Shown: positions 48,001-60,890 of the stretch, piece after piece
Layout of the letters: each line of letters starts with the position of its first letter
Numbering within the stretch: position 1 is the first letter of the stretch
DNA from: Sipunculus nudus
Taxonomy: Eukaryota; Annelida; Sipuncula; Golfingiida; Sipunculidae
DNA length: 64,000 nt
Assembly (NCBI GenBank): GCA_026874595.1
Contig: CM049314.1
Coordinates: forward strand, 246,001-310,000
Direction: 5' to 3'
Notes under the pieces: model-generated
Database searches by the model: none
What the model was told of the DNA's origin: nothing
The model's input: only the letters and a program-made list of their open reading frames with translations
Made by a program: the position numbers and the translations under genes

Positions 48001-51000
48001 TATAACGCGACAGAAATGGCAAACCGGCCCGCAAAGAGTGCCTGTGGTCACTTATTTTATACGGCGAACGCTATAATTTTTGCAGTCACGGGAAAGCGTG
48101 TCTGTCTTTCATACTAAAACGCGTGCATGCATGCGTGATGGCATATGTATTTGTGCATGCGGGTTTTAATTTTTACAAAGTTGCTAAAACTTGTGGGGAC
48201 CGTGTATGATTAAACAAAAGAGGTTATGGGCAGAAAGGCCATGAAACGCCAATTCATATGGTGTACAGTTTATGTACCTAAAATGTGTAGTTTTGGAGAT
48301 ATGGTTAAACAATGATAGTAGGTACGGGGTTGCAGTGCAGCGCCCCCTAGCGGTAATTTTCCAAAAACTGAACAATTGCTTTCGAGATATTAGTGTATGA
48401 CGTAACATGTATCAGTTTCAAAAGGATGCCTGCATATCTGTGGCCTATAGGGCATGTCACCGTGAAATCGCGAAATCTCATTCGACGAGAAACGGTGCGA
48501 GATTTTGCAAGATTTTTGGTTGGATCACCGAGAACTCACCAAGGGCTACAAGATGCAAAAATTTTGACCTCTCTAGCATAAAAACTGACAGAGTTAGAAG
48601 CTGAAAACTGCATATTTTCAAAATTCAAAGGTTTTACCCCAAAAATAGAGAAATCTGGCAATAGCGCACTTTGGCACCTATGCGCAAAAATAAGCCCATG
48701 GACCCTAGTTTACGGTGCTGTGATGGAAATGGCCCAATGTTTAATAGTTCTGGAGGTATAGCACCAAAACAAATTTTCATGTTTTTTCATCTGCAACGCC
48801 CCCTGGCGGCCATTTCCAAAATCGGAAAAACCCGTTTCGAGATATTCTTATGTTACATAAAATATCTCAGAATCAGTAAAATTGCTGCAAATTTGAAAAA
48901 ATATCACGAAATTCCATGATTTCTCCCCAAAATTGCGTAACCATGGTAACAGCGAAATGAGGCAATTTTGCAGTGTTGGAAGTGGCCATGCAGTGGCAAA
49001 TAAAACGGGCTACAGATTAGGTGCCTACGGCTATTTTTGACGAAGGTATGAAGAAAAAACCGTTTTTGAGCTTTTTGGTGACCCTGACCTTGACCCTTGA
49101 CCGATCATGACCAAAAACAATAGGCTCCGAGAAGAACCGATCATACACTCTATCTTTAAGTTTCAGGACGATTGGTGCAAAATTGTGGCCTGTAGAGCGG
49201 GGACATACAGACAAACAAACAAACGGAACTGATCAACATACTTGTCGAAATCTCTGATTCCGGCAAGCAATAAACTATAACGCGACAGAAATGGCAAACC
49301 GGCCCGCAAAGAGTGCCTGTGGTCACTTATTTTATACGGCGAACGCTATAATTTTTGCAGTCACGGGAAAGCGTGTCTGTCTTTCATACTAAAACGCGTG
49401 CATGCATGCGTGATGGCATATGTATTTGTGCATGCGGGTTTTAATTTTTACAAAGTTGCTAAAACTTGTGGGGACCGTGTATGATTAAACAAAAGAGGTT
49501 ATGGGCAGAAAGGCCATGAAACGCCAATTCATATGGTGTACAGTTTATGTACCTAAAATGTGTAGTTTTGGAGATATGGTTAAACAATGATAGTAGGTAC
49601 GGGGTTGCAGTGCAGCGCCCCCTAGCGGTAATTTTCCAAAAACTGAACAATTGCTTTCGAGATATTAGTGTATGACGTAACATGTATCAGTTTCAAAAGG
49701 ATGCCTGCATATCTGTGGCCTATAGGGCATGTCACCGTGAAATCGCGAAATCTCATTCGACGAGAAACGGTGCGAGATTTTGCAAGATTTTTGGTTGGAT
49801 CACCGAGAACTCACCAAGGGCTACAAGATGCAAAAATTTTGACCTCTCTAGCATAAAAACTGACAGAGTTAGAAGCTGAAAACTGCATATTTTCAAAATT
49901 CAAAGGTTTTACCCCAAAAATAGAGAAATCTGGCAATAGCGCACTTTGGCACCTATGCGCAAAAATAAGCCCATGGACCCTAGTTTACGGTGCTGTGATG
50001 GAAATGGCCCAATGTTTAATAGTTCTGGAGGTATAGCACCAAAACAAATTTTCATGTTTTTTCATCTGCAACGCCCCCTGGCGGCCATTTCCAAAATCGG
50101 AAAAACCCGTTTCGAGATATTCTTATGTTACATAAAATATCTCAGAATCAGTAAAATTGCTGCAAATTTGAAAAAATATCACGAAATTCCATGATTTCTC
50201 CCCAAAATTGCGTAACCATGGTAACAGCGAAATGAGGCAATTTTGCAGTGTTGGAAGTGGCCATGCAGTGGCAAATAAAACGGGCTACAGATTAGGTGCC
50301 TACGGCTATTTTTGACGAAGGTATGAAGAAAAAACCGTTTTTGAGCTTTTTGGTGACCCTGACCTTGACCCTTGACCGATCATGACCAAAAACAATAGGC
50401 TCCGAGAAGAACCGATCATACACTCTATCTTTAAGTTTCAGGACGATTGGTGCAAAATTGTGGCCTGTAGAGCGGGGACATACAGACAAACAAACAAACG
50501 GAACTGATCAACATACTTGTCGAAATCTCTGATTCCGGCAAGCAATAAACTATAACGCGACAGAAATGGCAAACCGGCCCGCAAAGAGTGCCTGTGGTCA
50601 CTTATTTTATACGGCGAACGCTATAATTTTTGCAGTCACGGGAAAGCGTGTCTGTCTTTCATACTAAAACGCGTGCATGCATGCGTGATGGCATATGTAT
50701 TTGTGCATGCGGGTTTTAATTTTTACAAAGTTGCTAAAACTTGTGGGGACCGTGTATGATTAAACAAAAGAGGTTATGGGCAGAAAGGCCATGAAACGCC
50801 AATTCATATGGTGTACAGTTTATGTACCTAAAATGTGTAGTTTTGGAGATATGGTTAAACAATGATAGTAGGTACGGGGTTGCAGTGCAGCGCCCCCTAG
50901 CGGTAATTTTCCAAAAACTGAACAATTGCTTTCGAGATATTAGTGTATGACGTAACATGTATCAGTTTCAAAAGGATGCCTGCATATCTGTGGCCTATAG

Positions 51001-52439
51001 GGCATGTCACCGTGAAATCGCGAAATCTCATTCGACGAGAAACGGTGCGAGATTTTGCAAGATTTTTGGTTGGATCACCGAGAACTCACCAAGGGCTACA
51101 AGATGCAAAAATTTTGACCTCTCTAGCATAAAAACTGACAGAGTTAGAAGCTGAAAACTGCATATTTTCAAAATTCAAAGGTTTTACCCCAAAAATAGAG
51201 AAATCTGGCAATAGCGCACTTTGGCACCTATGCGCAAAAATAAGCCCATGGACCCTAGTTTACGGTGCTGTGATGGAAATGGCCCAATGTTTAATAGTTC
51301 TGGAGGTATAGCACCAAAACAAATTTTCATGTTTTTTCATCTGCAACGCCCCCTGGCGGCCATTTCCAAAATCGGAAAAACCCGTTTCGAGATATTCTTA
51401 TGTTACATAAAATATCTCAGAATCAGTAAAATTGCTGCAAATTTGAAAAAATATCACGAAATTCCATGATTTCTCCCCAAAATTGCGTAACCATGGTAAC
51501 AGCGAAATGAGGCAATTTTGCAGTGTTGGAAGTGGCCATGCAGTGGCAAATAAAACGGGCTACAGATTAGGTGCCTACGGCTATTTTTGACGAAGGTATG
51601 AAGAAAAAACCGTTTTTGAGCTTTTTGGTGACCCTGACCTTGACCCTTGACCGATCATGACCAAAAACAATAGGCTCCGAGAAGAACCGATCATACACTC
51701 TATCTTTAAGTTTCAGGACGATTGGTGCAAAATTGTGGCCTGTAGAGCGGGGACATACAGACAAACAAACAAACGGAACTGATCAACATACTTGTCGAAA
51801 TCTCTGATTCCGGCAAGCAATAAACTATAACGCGACAGAAATGGCAAACCGGCCCGCAAAGAGTGCCTGTGGTCACTTATTTTATACGGCGAACGCTATA
51901 ATTTTTGCAGTCACGGGAAAGCGTGTCTGTCTTTCATACTAAAACGCGTGCATGCATGCGTGATGGCATATGTATTTGTGCATGCGGGTTTTAATTTTTA
52001 CAAAGTTGCTAAAACTTGTGGGGACCGTGTATGATTAAACAAAAGAGGTTATGGGCAGAAAGGCCATGAAACGCCAATTCATATGGTGTACAGTTTATGT
52101 ACCTAAAATGTGTAGTTTTGGAGATATGGTTAAACAATGATAGTAGGTACGGGGTTGCAGTGCAGCGCCCCCTAGCGGTAATTTTCCAAAAACTGAACAA
52201 TTGCTTTCGAGATATTAGTGTATGACGTAACATGTATCAGTTTCAAAAGGATGCCTGCATATCTGTGGCCTATAGGGCATGTCACCGTGAAATCGCGAAA
52301 TCTCATTCGACGAGAAACGGTGCGAGATTTTGCAAGATTTTTGGTTGGATCACCGAGAACTCACCAAGGGCTACAAGATGCAAAAATTTTGACCTCTCTA
52401 GCATAAAAACTGACAGAGTTAGAAGCTGAAAACTGCATA

Positions 52440-55400
52440 TTTTCAAAATTCAAAGGTTTTAACCCCAAAAATAGAGAAATCTGGCAATAGCGCACTTTGG
52501 CACCTATGCGCAAAAATAAGCCCATGGACCCTAGTTTACGGTGCTGTGATGAAATGGCCCAATGTTTAATAGTTCTGGAGGTATAGCACCAAAACAAATT
52601 TTCATGTTTTTTCATCTGCAACGCCCCCTGGCGGCCATTTCCAAAATCGGAAAAACCGTTTCGAGATATTCTTATGTTACATAAAATATCTCAGAATCAG
52701 TAAAATTGCTGCAAATTTGAAAAAATATCACGAAATTCCATGATTTCTCCCCAAAATTGCGTAACCATGGTAACAGCGAAATGAGGCAATTTTGCAGTGT
52801 TGGAAGTGGCCATGCAGTGGCAAATAAAACGGGCTACAGATTAGGTGCCTACGGCTATTTTTTGACGAAGGTATGAAGAAAAAACCGTTTTTGAGCTTTT
52901 TGGTGACCCTGACCTTGACCCTTGACCGATCATGACCAAAAACAATAGGCTCCGAGAAGAACCGATCATACACTCTATCTTTAAGTTTCAGGACGATTGG
53001 TGCAAAATTGTGGCCTGTAGAGCGGGGACATACAGACAAACAAACAAACGGAACTGATCAACATACTTGTCGAAATCTCTGATTCCGGCAAGCAATAAAA
53101 CTATAACGCGACAGAAATGGCAAACCGGCCCGCAAAGAGTGCCTGTGGTCACTTATTTTATACGGCGAACGCTATAATTTTTGCAGTCACGGGAAAGCGT
53201 GTCTGTCTTTCATACTAAAACGCGTGCATGCATGCGTGATGGCATATGTATTTGTGCATGCGGGTTTTAATTTTTACAAAGTTGCTAAAACTTGTGGGGA
53301 CCGTGTATGATTAAACAAAAGAGGTTATGGGCAGAAAGGCCATGAAACGCCAATTCATATGGTGTACAGTTTATGTACCTAAAATGTGTAGTTTTGGAGA
53401 TATGGTTAAACAATGATAGTAGGTACGGGGTTGCAGTGCAGCGCCCCCTAGCGGTAATTTTCCAAAAACTGAACAATTGCTTTCGAGATATTAGTGTATG
53501 ACGTAACATGTATCAGTTTCAAAAGGATGCCTGCATATCTGTGGCCTATAGGGCATGTCACCGTGAAATCGCGAAATCTCATTCGACGAGAAACGGTGCG
53601 AGATTTTGCAAGATTTTTGGTTGGATCACCGAGAACTCACCAAGGGCTACAAGATGCAAAAATTTTGACCTCTCTAGCATAAAAACTGACAGAGTTAGAA
53701 GCTGAAAACTGCATATTTTCAAAATTCAAAGGTTTTACCCCAAAAATAGAGAAATCTGGCAATAGCGCACTTTGGCACCTATGCGCAAAAATAAGCCCAT
53801 GGACCCTAGTTTACGGTGCTGTGATGGAAATGGCCCAATGTTTAATAGTTCTGGAGGTATAGCACCAAAACAAATTTTCATGTTTTTTCATCTGCAACGC
53901 CCCCTGGCGGCCATTTCCAAAATCGGAAAAACCCGTTTCGAGATATTCTTATGTTACATAAAATATCTCAGAATCAGTAAATTGCTGCAAATTTGAAAAA
54001 ATATCACGAAATTCCATGATTTCTCCCCAAAATTGCGTAAACCATGGTAACAGCGAAATGAGGCAATTTTGCAGTGTTGGAAGTGGCCATGCAGTGGCAA
54101 ATAAAACGGGCTACAGATTAGGTGCCTACGGCTATTTTTGACGAAGGTATGAAGAAAAAACCGTTTTTGAGCTTTTTGGTGACCCTGACCTTGACCCTTG
54201 ACCGATCATGACCAAAAACAATAGGCTCCGAGAAGAACCGATCATACACTCTATCTTTAAGTTTCAGGACGATTGGTGCAAAATTGTGGCCTGTAGAGCG
54301 GGGACATACAGACAAACAAACAAACGGAACTGATCAACATACTTGTCGAAATCTCTGATTCCGGCAAGCAATAAACTATAACGCGACAGAAATGGCAAAC
54401 CGGCCCGCAAAGAGTGCCTGTGGTCACTTATTTTATACGGCGAAACGCTATAATTTTTGCAGTCACGGAAAGCGTGTCTGTCTTTCATACTAAAACGCGT
54501 GCATGCATGCGTGATGGCATATGTATTTGTGCATGCGGGGTTTTAATTTTTACAAAGTTGCTAAAACTTGTGGGGACCGTGTATGATTAAACAAAAGAGG
54601 TTAAGGGCAGAAAGGCCATGAAACGCCAATTCATATGGTGTACAGTTTATGTACCTAAAATGTGTAGTTTTGGAGATATGGTTAAACAATGATAGTAGGT
54701 TCGGGGTTGCAGTGCAGCGCCCCCTAGCGGTAATTTTCCAAAAACTGAACAATTGCTTTCGAGATATTAGTGTATGACGTAACATGTATCAGTTTTCAAA
54801 AGGATGCCTGCATATCTGTGGCCTATAGGGCATGTCACCGTGAAATCGCGAAATCTCATTCGACGAGAAACGTGCGAGATTTTGCAAGATTTTTGGTTGG
54901 ATCACCGAGAACTCACCTAAGGGCTACAAGATGCAAAAATTTTGGACCTCTCTAGCATAAAAACTGACAGAGTTAGAAGCTGAAAACTGCATATTTTCAA
55001 AATTCAAAGGTTTTACCCCCAAAAATAGAGAAATCTGGCAATAGCGCACTTTGGCACCTATGCGCAAAAATAAGCCCATGGACCCTAGTTTACGGTGCTG
55101 TGATGGAAATGGCCCAATGTTTAATAGTTCTGGAGGGTATAGCACCAAAACAAATTTTCATGTTTTTTCATCTGCAACGCCCCCTGGCGGCCATTTCCAA
55201 AATCGGAAAAAACCCGTTTCGAGATATTCTTATGTTACATAAAATATCTCAGAATCAGTAAAATTGCTGCCAAATTTGAAAAAATATCACGAAATTCCAT
55301 GATTTCTCCCCAAAATTGCGTAACCATGGTAACAGCGAAATGAGGCAATTTTGCAGTGTTGAAGTGGCCATGCAGTGGCAAATAAAACGGGCTACAGATT

Positions 55401-56917
55401 AGGTGCCTACGGCTATTTTTGACGAAGGTATGAAGAAAAAAACCGTTTTTGAGCTTTTTGGTGACCCTGACCTTGACCCTTGACCGATCATGACCAAAAA
55501 CAATAGGCTCCGAGAAGAACCGATCATACACTCTATCTTTAAGTTTCAGGACGATGGTGCAAAATTGTGGCCTGTAGAGCGGGGACATACAGACAAAACA
55601 AACAAACGGAACTGATCAACATACTTGTCGAAATCTCTGATTCCGGCAAGCAATAAACTATAACGCGACAGAAATGGCAAACCGGCCCCGCAAAGAGTGC
55701 CTGTGGTCACTTATTTTATTACGGCGAACGCTATAATTTTTGCAGTCACGGGAAAGCGTGTCTGTCTTTCATACTAAAACGCGTGCATGCATGCGTGATG
55801 GCATATGTATTTGTGCATGCGGGTTTTAATTTTTACAAAGTTGCTAAAACTTGTGGGGACCGTGTATGATTAAACAAAAGAGGTTATGGGCAGAAAGGCC
55901 ATGAAACGCCAATTCATATGGTGTACAGTTTATGTACCTAAAATGTGTAGTTTTGGAGATATGGTTAAACAATGATAGTAGGTAACGGGGTTGCAGTGCA
56001 GCGCCCCCTAGCGGTAATTTTCCAAAAACTGAACAATTGCTTTCGAGATATTAGTGTATGACGTAACATGTATCAGTTTCAAAAGGATGCCTGCATATCT
56101 GTGGCCTATAGGGCATGTCACCGTGAAATCGCGAAATCTCATTCGACGAGAAACGGTGCGAGATTTTGCAAGATTTTTTGGTTGGATCACCGAGAACTCA
56201 CCAAGGGCTACAAGATGCAAAAATTTTGACCTCTCTAGCATAAAAACTGACAGAGTTAGAAGCTGAAAACTGCATATTTTCAAAATTCAAAGGTTTTACC
56301 CCAAAAATAGAGAAATCTGGCAATAGCGCACTTTGGCACCTATGCGCAAAAAAAAGCCCATGGACCCTAGTTTACGGTGCTGTGATGGAAATGGCCCAAT
56401 GTTTAATAGTTCTGGAGGTATAGCACCAAAACAAATTTTCATGTTTTTTCATCTGCAACGCCCCCTGGCGGCCATTTCCAAAATCGGAAAAACCCGTTTC
56501 GAGATATTCTTATGTTACATAAAATATCTCAGAATCAGTAAAATTGCTGCAAATTTGAAAAAATATCACGAAATTCCATGATTTCTCCCCAAAATTGCGT
56601 AACCATGGTAACAGCGAAATGAGGCAATTTTGCAGTGTTGGAAGTGGCCATGCAGTGGCAAATAAAACGGGCTACAGATTAGGTGCCTACGGCTATTTTT
56701 GACGAAGGTATGAAGAAAAAACCGTTTTTGAGCTTTTTGGTGACCCTGACCTTGACCCTTGACCGATCATGACCAAAAACAATAGGCTCCGAGAAGAACC
56801 GATCATACACTCTATCTTTAAGTTTCAGGACGATTGGTTGCAAAATTGTGGCCTGTAGAGCGGGGACATACAGACAAACAAACAAACGGAACTGATCAAC
56901 ATACTTGTCGAAATCTC
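52440..56917 (+). other. Indel-rich, apparently unpolished end of array 3
   Basis: In the preceding 15 kb the units match each other. From about 52.4 kb single-base changes accumulate, mostly gains or losses in homopolymers: an extra A near 52461, lost G near 52547, lost C near 52655, extra T near 52861, extra A near 53099, lost A near 53980, extra A near 54040, and many more between 54440 and 55700. Two substitutions (near 54604 and 54701) are also present. The pattern fits raw long-read error near a contig end. Confidence 0.8.
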
Positions 56918-57417
56918 NNNNNNNNNNNNNNNNNNNNNNNNNNNNNNNNNNNNNNNNNNNNNNNNNNNNNNNNNNNNNNNNNNNNNNNNNNNNNNNNNNN
57001 NNNNNNNNNNNNNNNNNNNNNNNNNNNNNNNNNNNNNNNNNNNNNNNNNNNNNNNNNNNNNNNNNNNNNNNNNNNNNNNNNNNNNNNNNNNNNNNNNNNN
57101 NNNNNNNNNNNNNNNNNNNNNNNNNNNNNNNNNNNNNNNNNNNNNNNNNNNNNNNNNNNNNNNNNNNNNNNNNNNNNNNNNNNNNNNNNNNNNNNNNNNN
57201 NNNNNNNNNNNNNNNNNNNNNNNNNNNNNNNNNNNNNNNNNNNNNNNNNNNNNNNNNNNNNNNNNNNNNNNNNNNNNNNNNNNNNNNNNNNNNNNNNNNN
57301 NNNNNNNNNNNNNNNNNNNNNNNNNNNNNNNNNNNNNNNNNNNNNNNNNNNNNNNNNNNNNNNNNNNNNNNNNNNNNNNNNNNNNNNNNNNNNNNNNNNN
57401 NNNNNNNNNNNNNNNNN
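56918..57417. other. Assembly gap, 500 N
   Basis: The run is exactly 500 N, a usual placeholder length. The left contig stops in the loop of a 1275-bp junction hairpin (CGAAATCTC), and the right contig starts inside a minus-strand module B. The true distance and relative orientation are unknown. Open frames that run through the N are artefacts. Confidence 0.97.
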
Positions 57418-57612
57418 TCCAAAACACTATTTGCCTGTGTATAATAAGCCATATACTGTCCTCAGCTGAAATCAGCTTTCTGGGGGCTTGAAATGTTTGC
57501 TGGTGGGAACAAGGTAATATTATCTTGTTATCATGGATATACACCCTAAAATGGGTCTAAGAACACCAAATACATGCATGTTGGACCATGAGTACAGATT
57601 TGAGGTAACAAA
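57418..57612 (-). repeat. Module B copy (edge only, minus strand)
   Basis: This is the reverse complement of about 7536-7725, the first and most diverged ~368-bp copy. The GTGTATA landmark ends at about 57544. The rest of B would lie in the gap if the order B-A is kept. Confidence 0.88.
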
Positions 57613-59640
57613 TTGTCTGTCTATAAATTAAAAAAAATCAAATATCAAACTGTTATAAACTGTATCAATATATTTAATAAAATCTCTTTTCATCCAATGA
57701 ATTGCATCTTATTTTTTTATAAATAAACCATGATATTCAATTACATCCAGTAATAAAAAATAAAAATAAAATGAATAAAAGTTTTTTTGTTTTTGTTTTT
57801 TTTTTTTGGGGGGGGGGGGGTGTTTGTGTTTTTTTTGCAGTAAAATCCAGGCTTCTCTTTGGATCCCGGCGGTGGGGCGAGGGTACCATGGACACCACAC
57901 AACATTTGAAAGAACATTTTTTTCTGCTGTTATTGGATGACCAAGTCTCTATGAATTTTTAAAAAAATATTTATTCCGTTATTCAAGATGACAGTGAAAA
58001 TGACCCTATTTTTTCAATCATTCACCACTCTTTTCGAGCGTTCATCGAATAAGAAAGAGCCCGTCCCACCGCATTTCCTGCGAGGGTTCGTTTCTTCAGA
58101 GTCCAAACAATCCTACAGGGGCGGGGTTTAGTCCATCTCGTCTTAAATTTGTGTCCGGGGCACGGCAAACATTATGAAAGCGGACAAAAACTTTCATACG
58201 GCTGGTAAATGCGTTTATATGTAAACGCGGGGAATTCCCGGACAATTCACGGAGAGATTTTATATGCAATGATACTTTTAATTACACGTTAAAATCATTT
58301 AAAATCTACCACTATATTACTCTAAAGACATTTATTCACTGTTAAATTACCGAAATAATAACCAGCGCAAACAATGTGGGACTGCCACTAACACCAATCT
58401 GAATCACCAGCTAACATTGACTACCGATCTTACATCAGACGAAAACGCTAAACACTATATATTTTTTCAACAGTTTACTGTGCAAACCGTAACAAAACCA
58501 TGCAGGATATCAAATTTACAGGTTCTTAAGGAAATATGATACAAAACATAAATTGTACCTTTGCTCACATTTAATAATATCATCATGATGAATTCTCCGC
58601 GAATTCTCCAGCTGTCCGCGTTATAGATGTATATATATTTATTAATGACAAAAATTGACATACAATTTTATGGATACCCGTATAATTGCGGTTTTCTGGA
58701 CCGTCCCAGCCCACAGGTAGGATAATATGGATTCCCGACAATATTCTAATGACCGTTCCCTGAGCTGGAACGGGCTAAGAAGGTCCCTGTCATTTTTTTA
58801 AATTGCCAATTCCCAGGTTTTTCGGATGAAAACTGGCCCAATCCTTCATTCAATCTCCAGCCTCTTCTGGCGTTCCGGGTATAAAAAAGAGCCCGTCCCA
58901 TGCCTATTTAAGCCAGGACTGCATACTCTGGGGTCAAAACAATTCAACTACGGCTTGGGATTACTACCTTTCCTCTTAAATTTCCATCGCGCCCGTGTCA
59001 AGTGTACCGTTATTATTCACAAACGTGCGGCAGGCGCCAAAAAATTTGACAGCACCCCTTTCGGATGCCAGTAAATAGTTTTATATTTAAAGTCCAAACC
59101 CACCACGGAACTAGGGCCTCACAATTTTTTATCTTATTACTTACCACTTCAGACTCCTTAAAAATCACCGCTTTCCTTTTTTAACCAAAGATTCCAATTT
59201 TTTAACATATATTAAATTTCACATAACAGATAACTTACACCAAGGGGACATTACAGTTAATCCGTGATGGGCAGGACTTCTTGGAATTTTATAATTCCCG
59301 GACGCAGGCTGACCGGCTGCCTTTTTTCTTCAAGGACAGCCCTAATTTAAGCCGAGACCTTAAAGGATGGTCTTGATAGGCACCTAGCTTGTCCAGGAAT
59401 GAAAGGTCACGTCTCCCTTACCCAGAGGTCGGGTCTCTGTCTAACACGAACGCGGCTTCGCTTGCATTTCGGCATTCTGGACGTTCAACTCTTCAAGTTT
59501 CATTTTCAGTGCTTTTCTTATTTCCAGCACTCAAGAATAGAACTGCCAAGGATTCAGTTGGACTTCCTTTATTTTTATTTCTGTCCAAAAATGGATTGTC
59601 CTGTATAGGATGGCTACTAATAACAACACTATTAATGTCT
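57613..59640 (-). repeat. Module A copy (minus strand)
   Basis: This is the reverse complement of 5516-7535 with scattered substitutions and indels, several percent by eye and denser around 58800-59400. The GAGCCCGTCCCA strings (about 58058 and 58890), the nested inverted repeats (about 58150-58260) and the homopolymer tract are kept. The frames present differ from those of the left copy, which argues against coding. Confidence 0.88.
57808..57820 (+). repeat. G13 homopolymer run
   Basis: Thirteen G follow a T-rich stretch, as the complement of the C12 run at 7320-7331. It is a slippage site and weakly G-quadruplex-prone. Confidence 0.85.
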
Positions 59641-59843
59641 CTCTATCCGTCTGTCTGTCTGTCTGTCTCTCTGTCTGTCTCTCTGTCTACTCCTCTTTGA
59701 CTTTTGAAAATCAGCAAGACCTTATTCATATGTGCTACTGTTTTCCCCATGATAGAGGTTTTTCATTTGATCAAATCCAAATGTTCCCTGTCTGTCTGCC
59801 TAGTAACTGTCCATCTATTTCGCTGTCTTATTTCCGGTCACTT
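59641..59843 (-). repeat. GACA-type microsatellites and short linker
   Basis: On the plus strand this reads as GTCT/CTGT tracts (59641-59693), then about 100 bp of non-repetitive sequence, then further CTGT tracts (59789-59826). In the left locus only one such tract (5453-5515) separates the end hairpin from module A. The linker and the X unit beyond it are missing there. Confidence 0.75.
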
Positions 59844-59870
59844 CCGGCAAGCGTTCGACCTCAGGTCGTC
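59844..59870 (-). repeat. Class 2 end hairpin plus CTTGCCGGAA arm (minus strand)
   Basis: On the minus strand, CGACC-TGA-GGTCG (59856-59868) is followed by CTTGCCGG (59844-59851). The stem bases equal those at 34042-34054 and the loop differs. It closes the X unit. Confidence 0.7.
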
Positions 59871-60890
59871 TAGTTTGTTTGTTTGTCTGCGCTCTCCTGG
59901 CCACAATTTTGCAGCAATCGACATGACCCTTACAGGGGTGATTGACAACCGAACACCCTGGAACCCTATTGTTTTTGGTCAACATTGCTCCAAGGTCAAG
60001 GGTCAAGGTCACGACAGGTATGGTTAACGGTTTTTGCACTATAACTTCGCCATAAATAGGCTTATCCACTTCTGCAATAGCTCATTTTTTTCGTCATCAC
60101 CTGGCCTTTCTTTTGATATGTAGCTTACTTAAATTTGCCGTTACCATGGTTACATTTTTTGGGCAAAAATCATGGAAATTGGAAATAACACGACCATTTT
60201 TTTGTAACCTTGTCAGTTTTTAAGCTAGGCAGATCTAGTTTTCGGCATTTTGTTCCACATGACCAGCTTGACACGACAGAACTGAAATTCACGCCAAATC
60301 TCGCGCCATATCTCGTCAAACGAGAAAACACGACATTTCACGGAACTGCAGCTAGACAGGTCTAGTTTTCGGCATTTAGTTCCACATGACCCGCTTGACA
60401 TGACAGAACTCCAAGTCAGGCACAATCTCGCACCGTATCTCGTCAAACGAGAAAACACGAGATTTCACCAAAATCCTTTTAACTCGGCGATTTTTACAGG
60501 TACGAAGGTCTAGTTTTCGGCATTGTGTCACATATGAACTGCTTGATTAGATAAAGCCATAAGTCTGCCCAAATCTCGCACCATATCTTGTGCAACGTGA
60601 ACAAACGAGATGTCACTGAAATGCGTATAACTTGGCGCCTTTTACAACAAAGTAGTTCTAGTTTTCGGCATTTTGTCACATATGAACAGCTTGACATGAC
60701 AAACCTGAAAACGTCTCACTGCTTCTTGTCAAACGAGATTAACGGGATTTCAATGAAAAAATATTGAACTTGGTCCCTTTTACACTAGAAAGATATGCAG
60801 CTGTTAAAGGTCAGCATGCATAAATAAACATATTATCCGTTTCTGCTGCCCCCACAATGTTGCTCATTCATATGACTGTTTCTACATGCA
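59871..60890 (-). repeat. Core unit X (third family member, minus strand)
   Basis: Read on the minus strand, X has four ~127-148-bp core repeats (plus-strand landmark CTAGTTTTCGGCATT near 60235, 60362, 60510 and 60658) with CTCG boxes, an X-box-like string with mismatches (about 60141-60154), a GGTCA cluster (about 59993-60014), a tetranucleotide tract and the class 2 end. I see no CTCF-like core, unlike C and both satellite units. It is strongly diverged and present once. Confidence 0.75.

Larger units (their letters stand above)
36933..56917 (+). repeat. Macrosatellite array 3 (1275-bp units)
   Basis: Counting from the string ATGTATCAG, units start at 36933, 38208, 39483, 40758, 42032, 43307, 44582, 45857, 47132, 48407, 49682, 50957, 52232, about 53508, about 54785 and about 56068. 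The last is cut by the gap. Fifteen are complete. Up to about 52.4 kb the units appear identical apart from the variant junction near 42022. After that, many single-base indels appear. Parts shared with the 1269-bp family are one CTCG box, the CCCCAAAA-X-box string, the GGTCA cluster, the tetranucleotide tract and the junction hairpin. Short frames recur only because the DNA repeats. Confidence 0.96.

Noticed and set aside
56679-57544. Long open frames crossing 56918-57417
   Set aside because: They exist only because the 500 N contain no stop codons.
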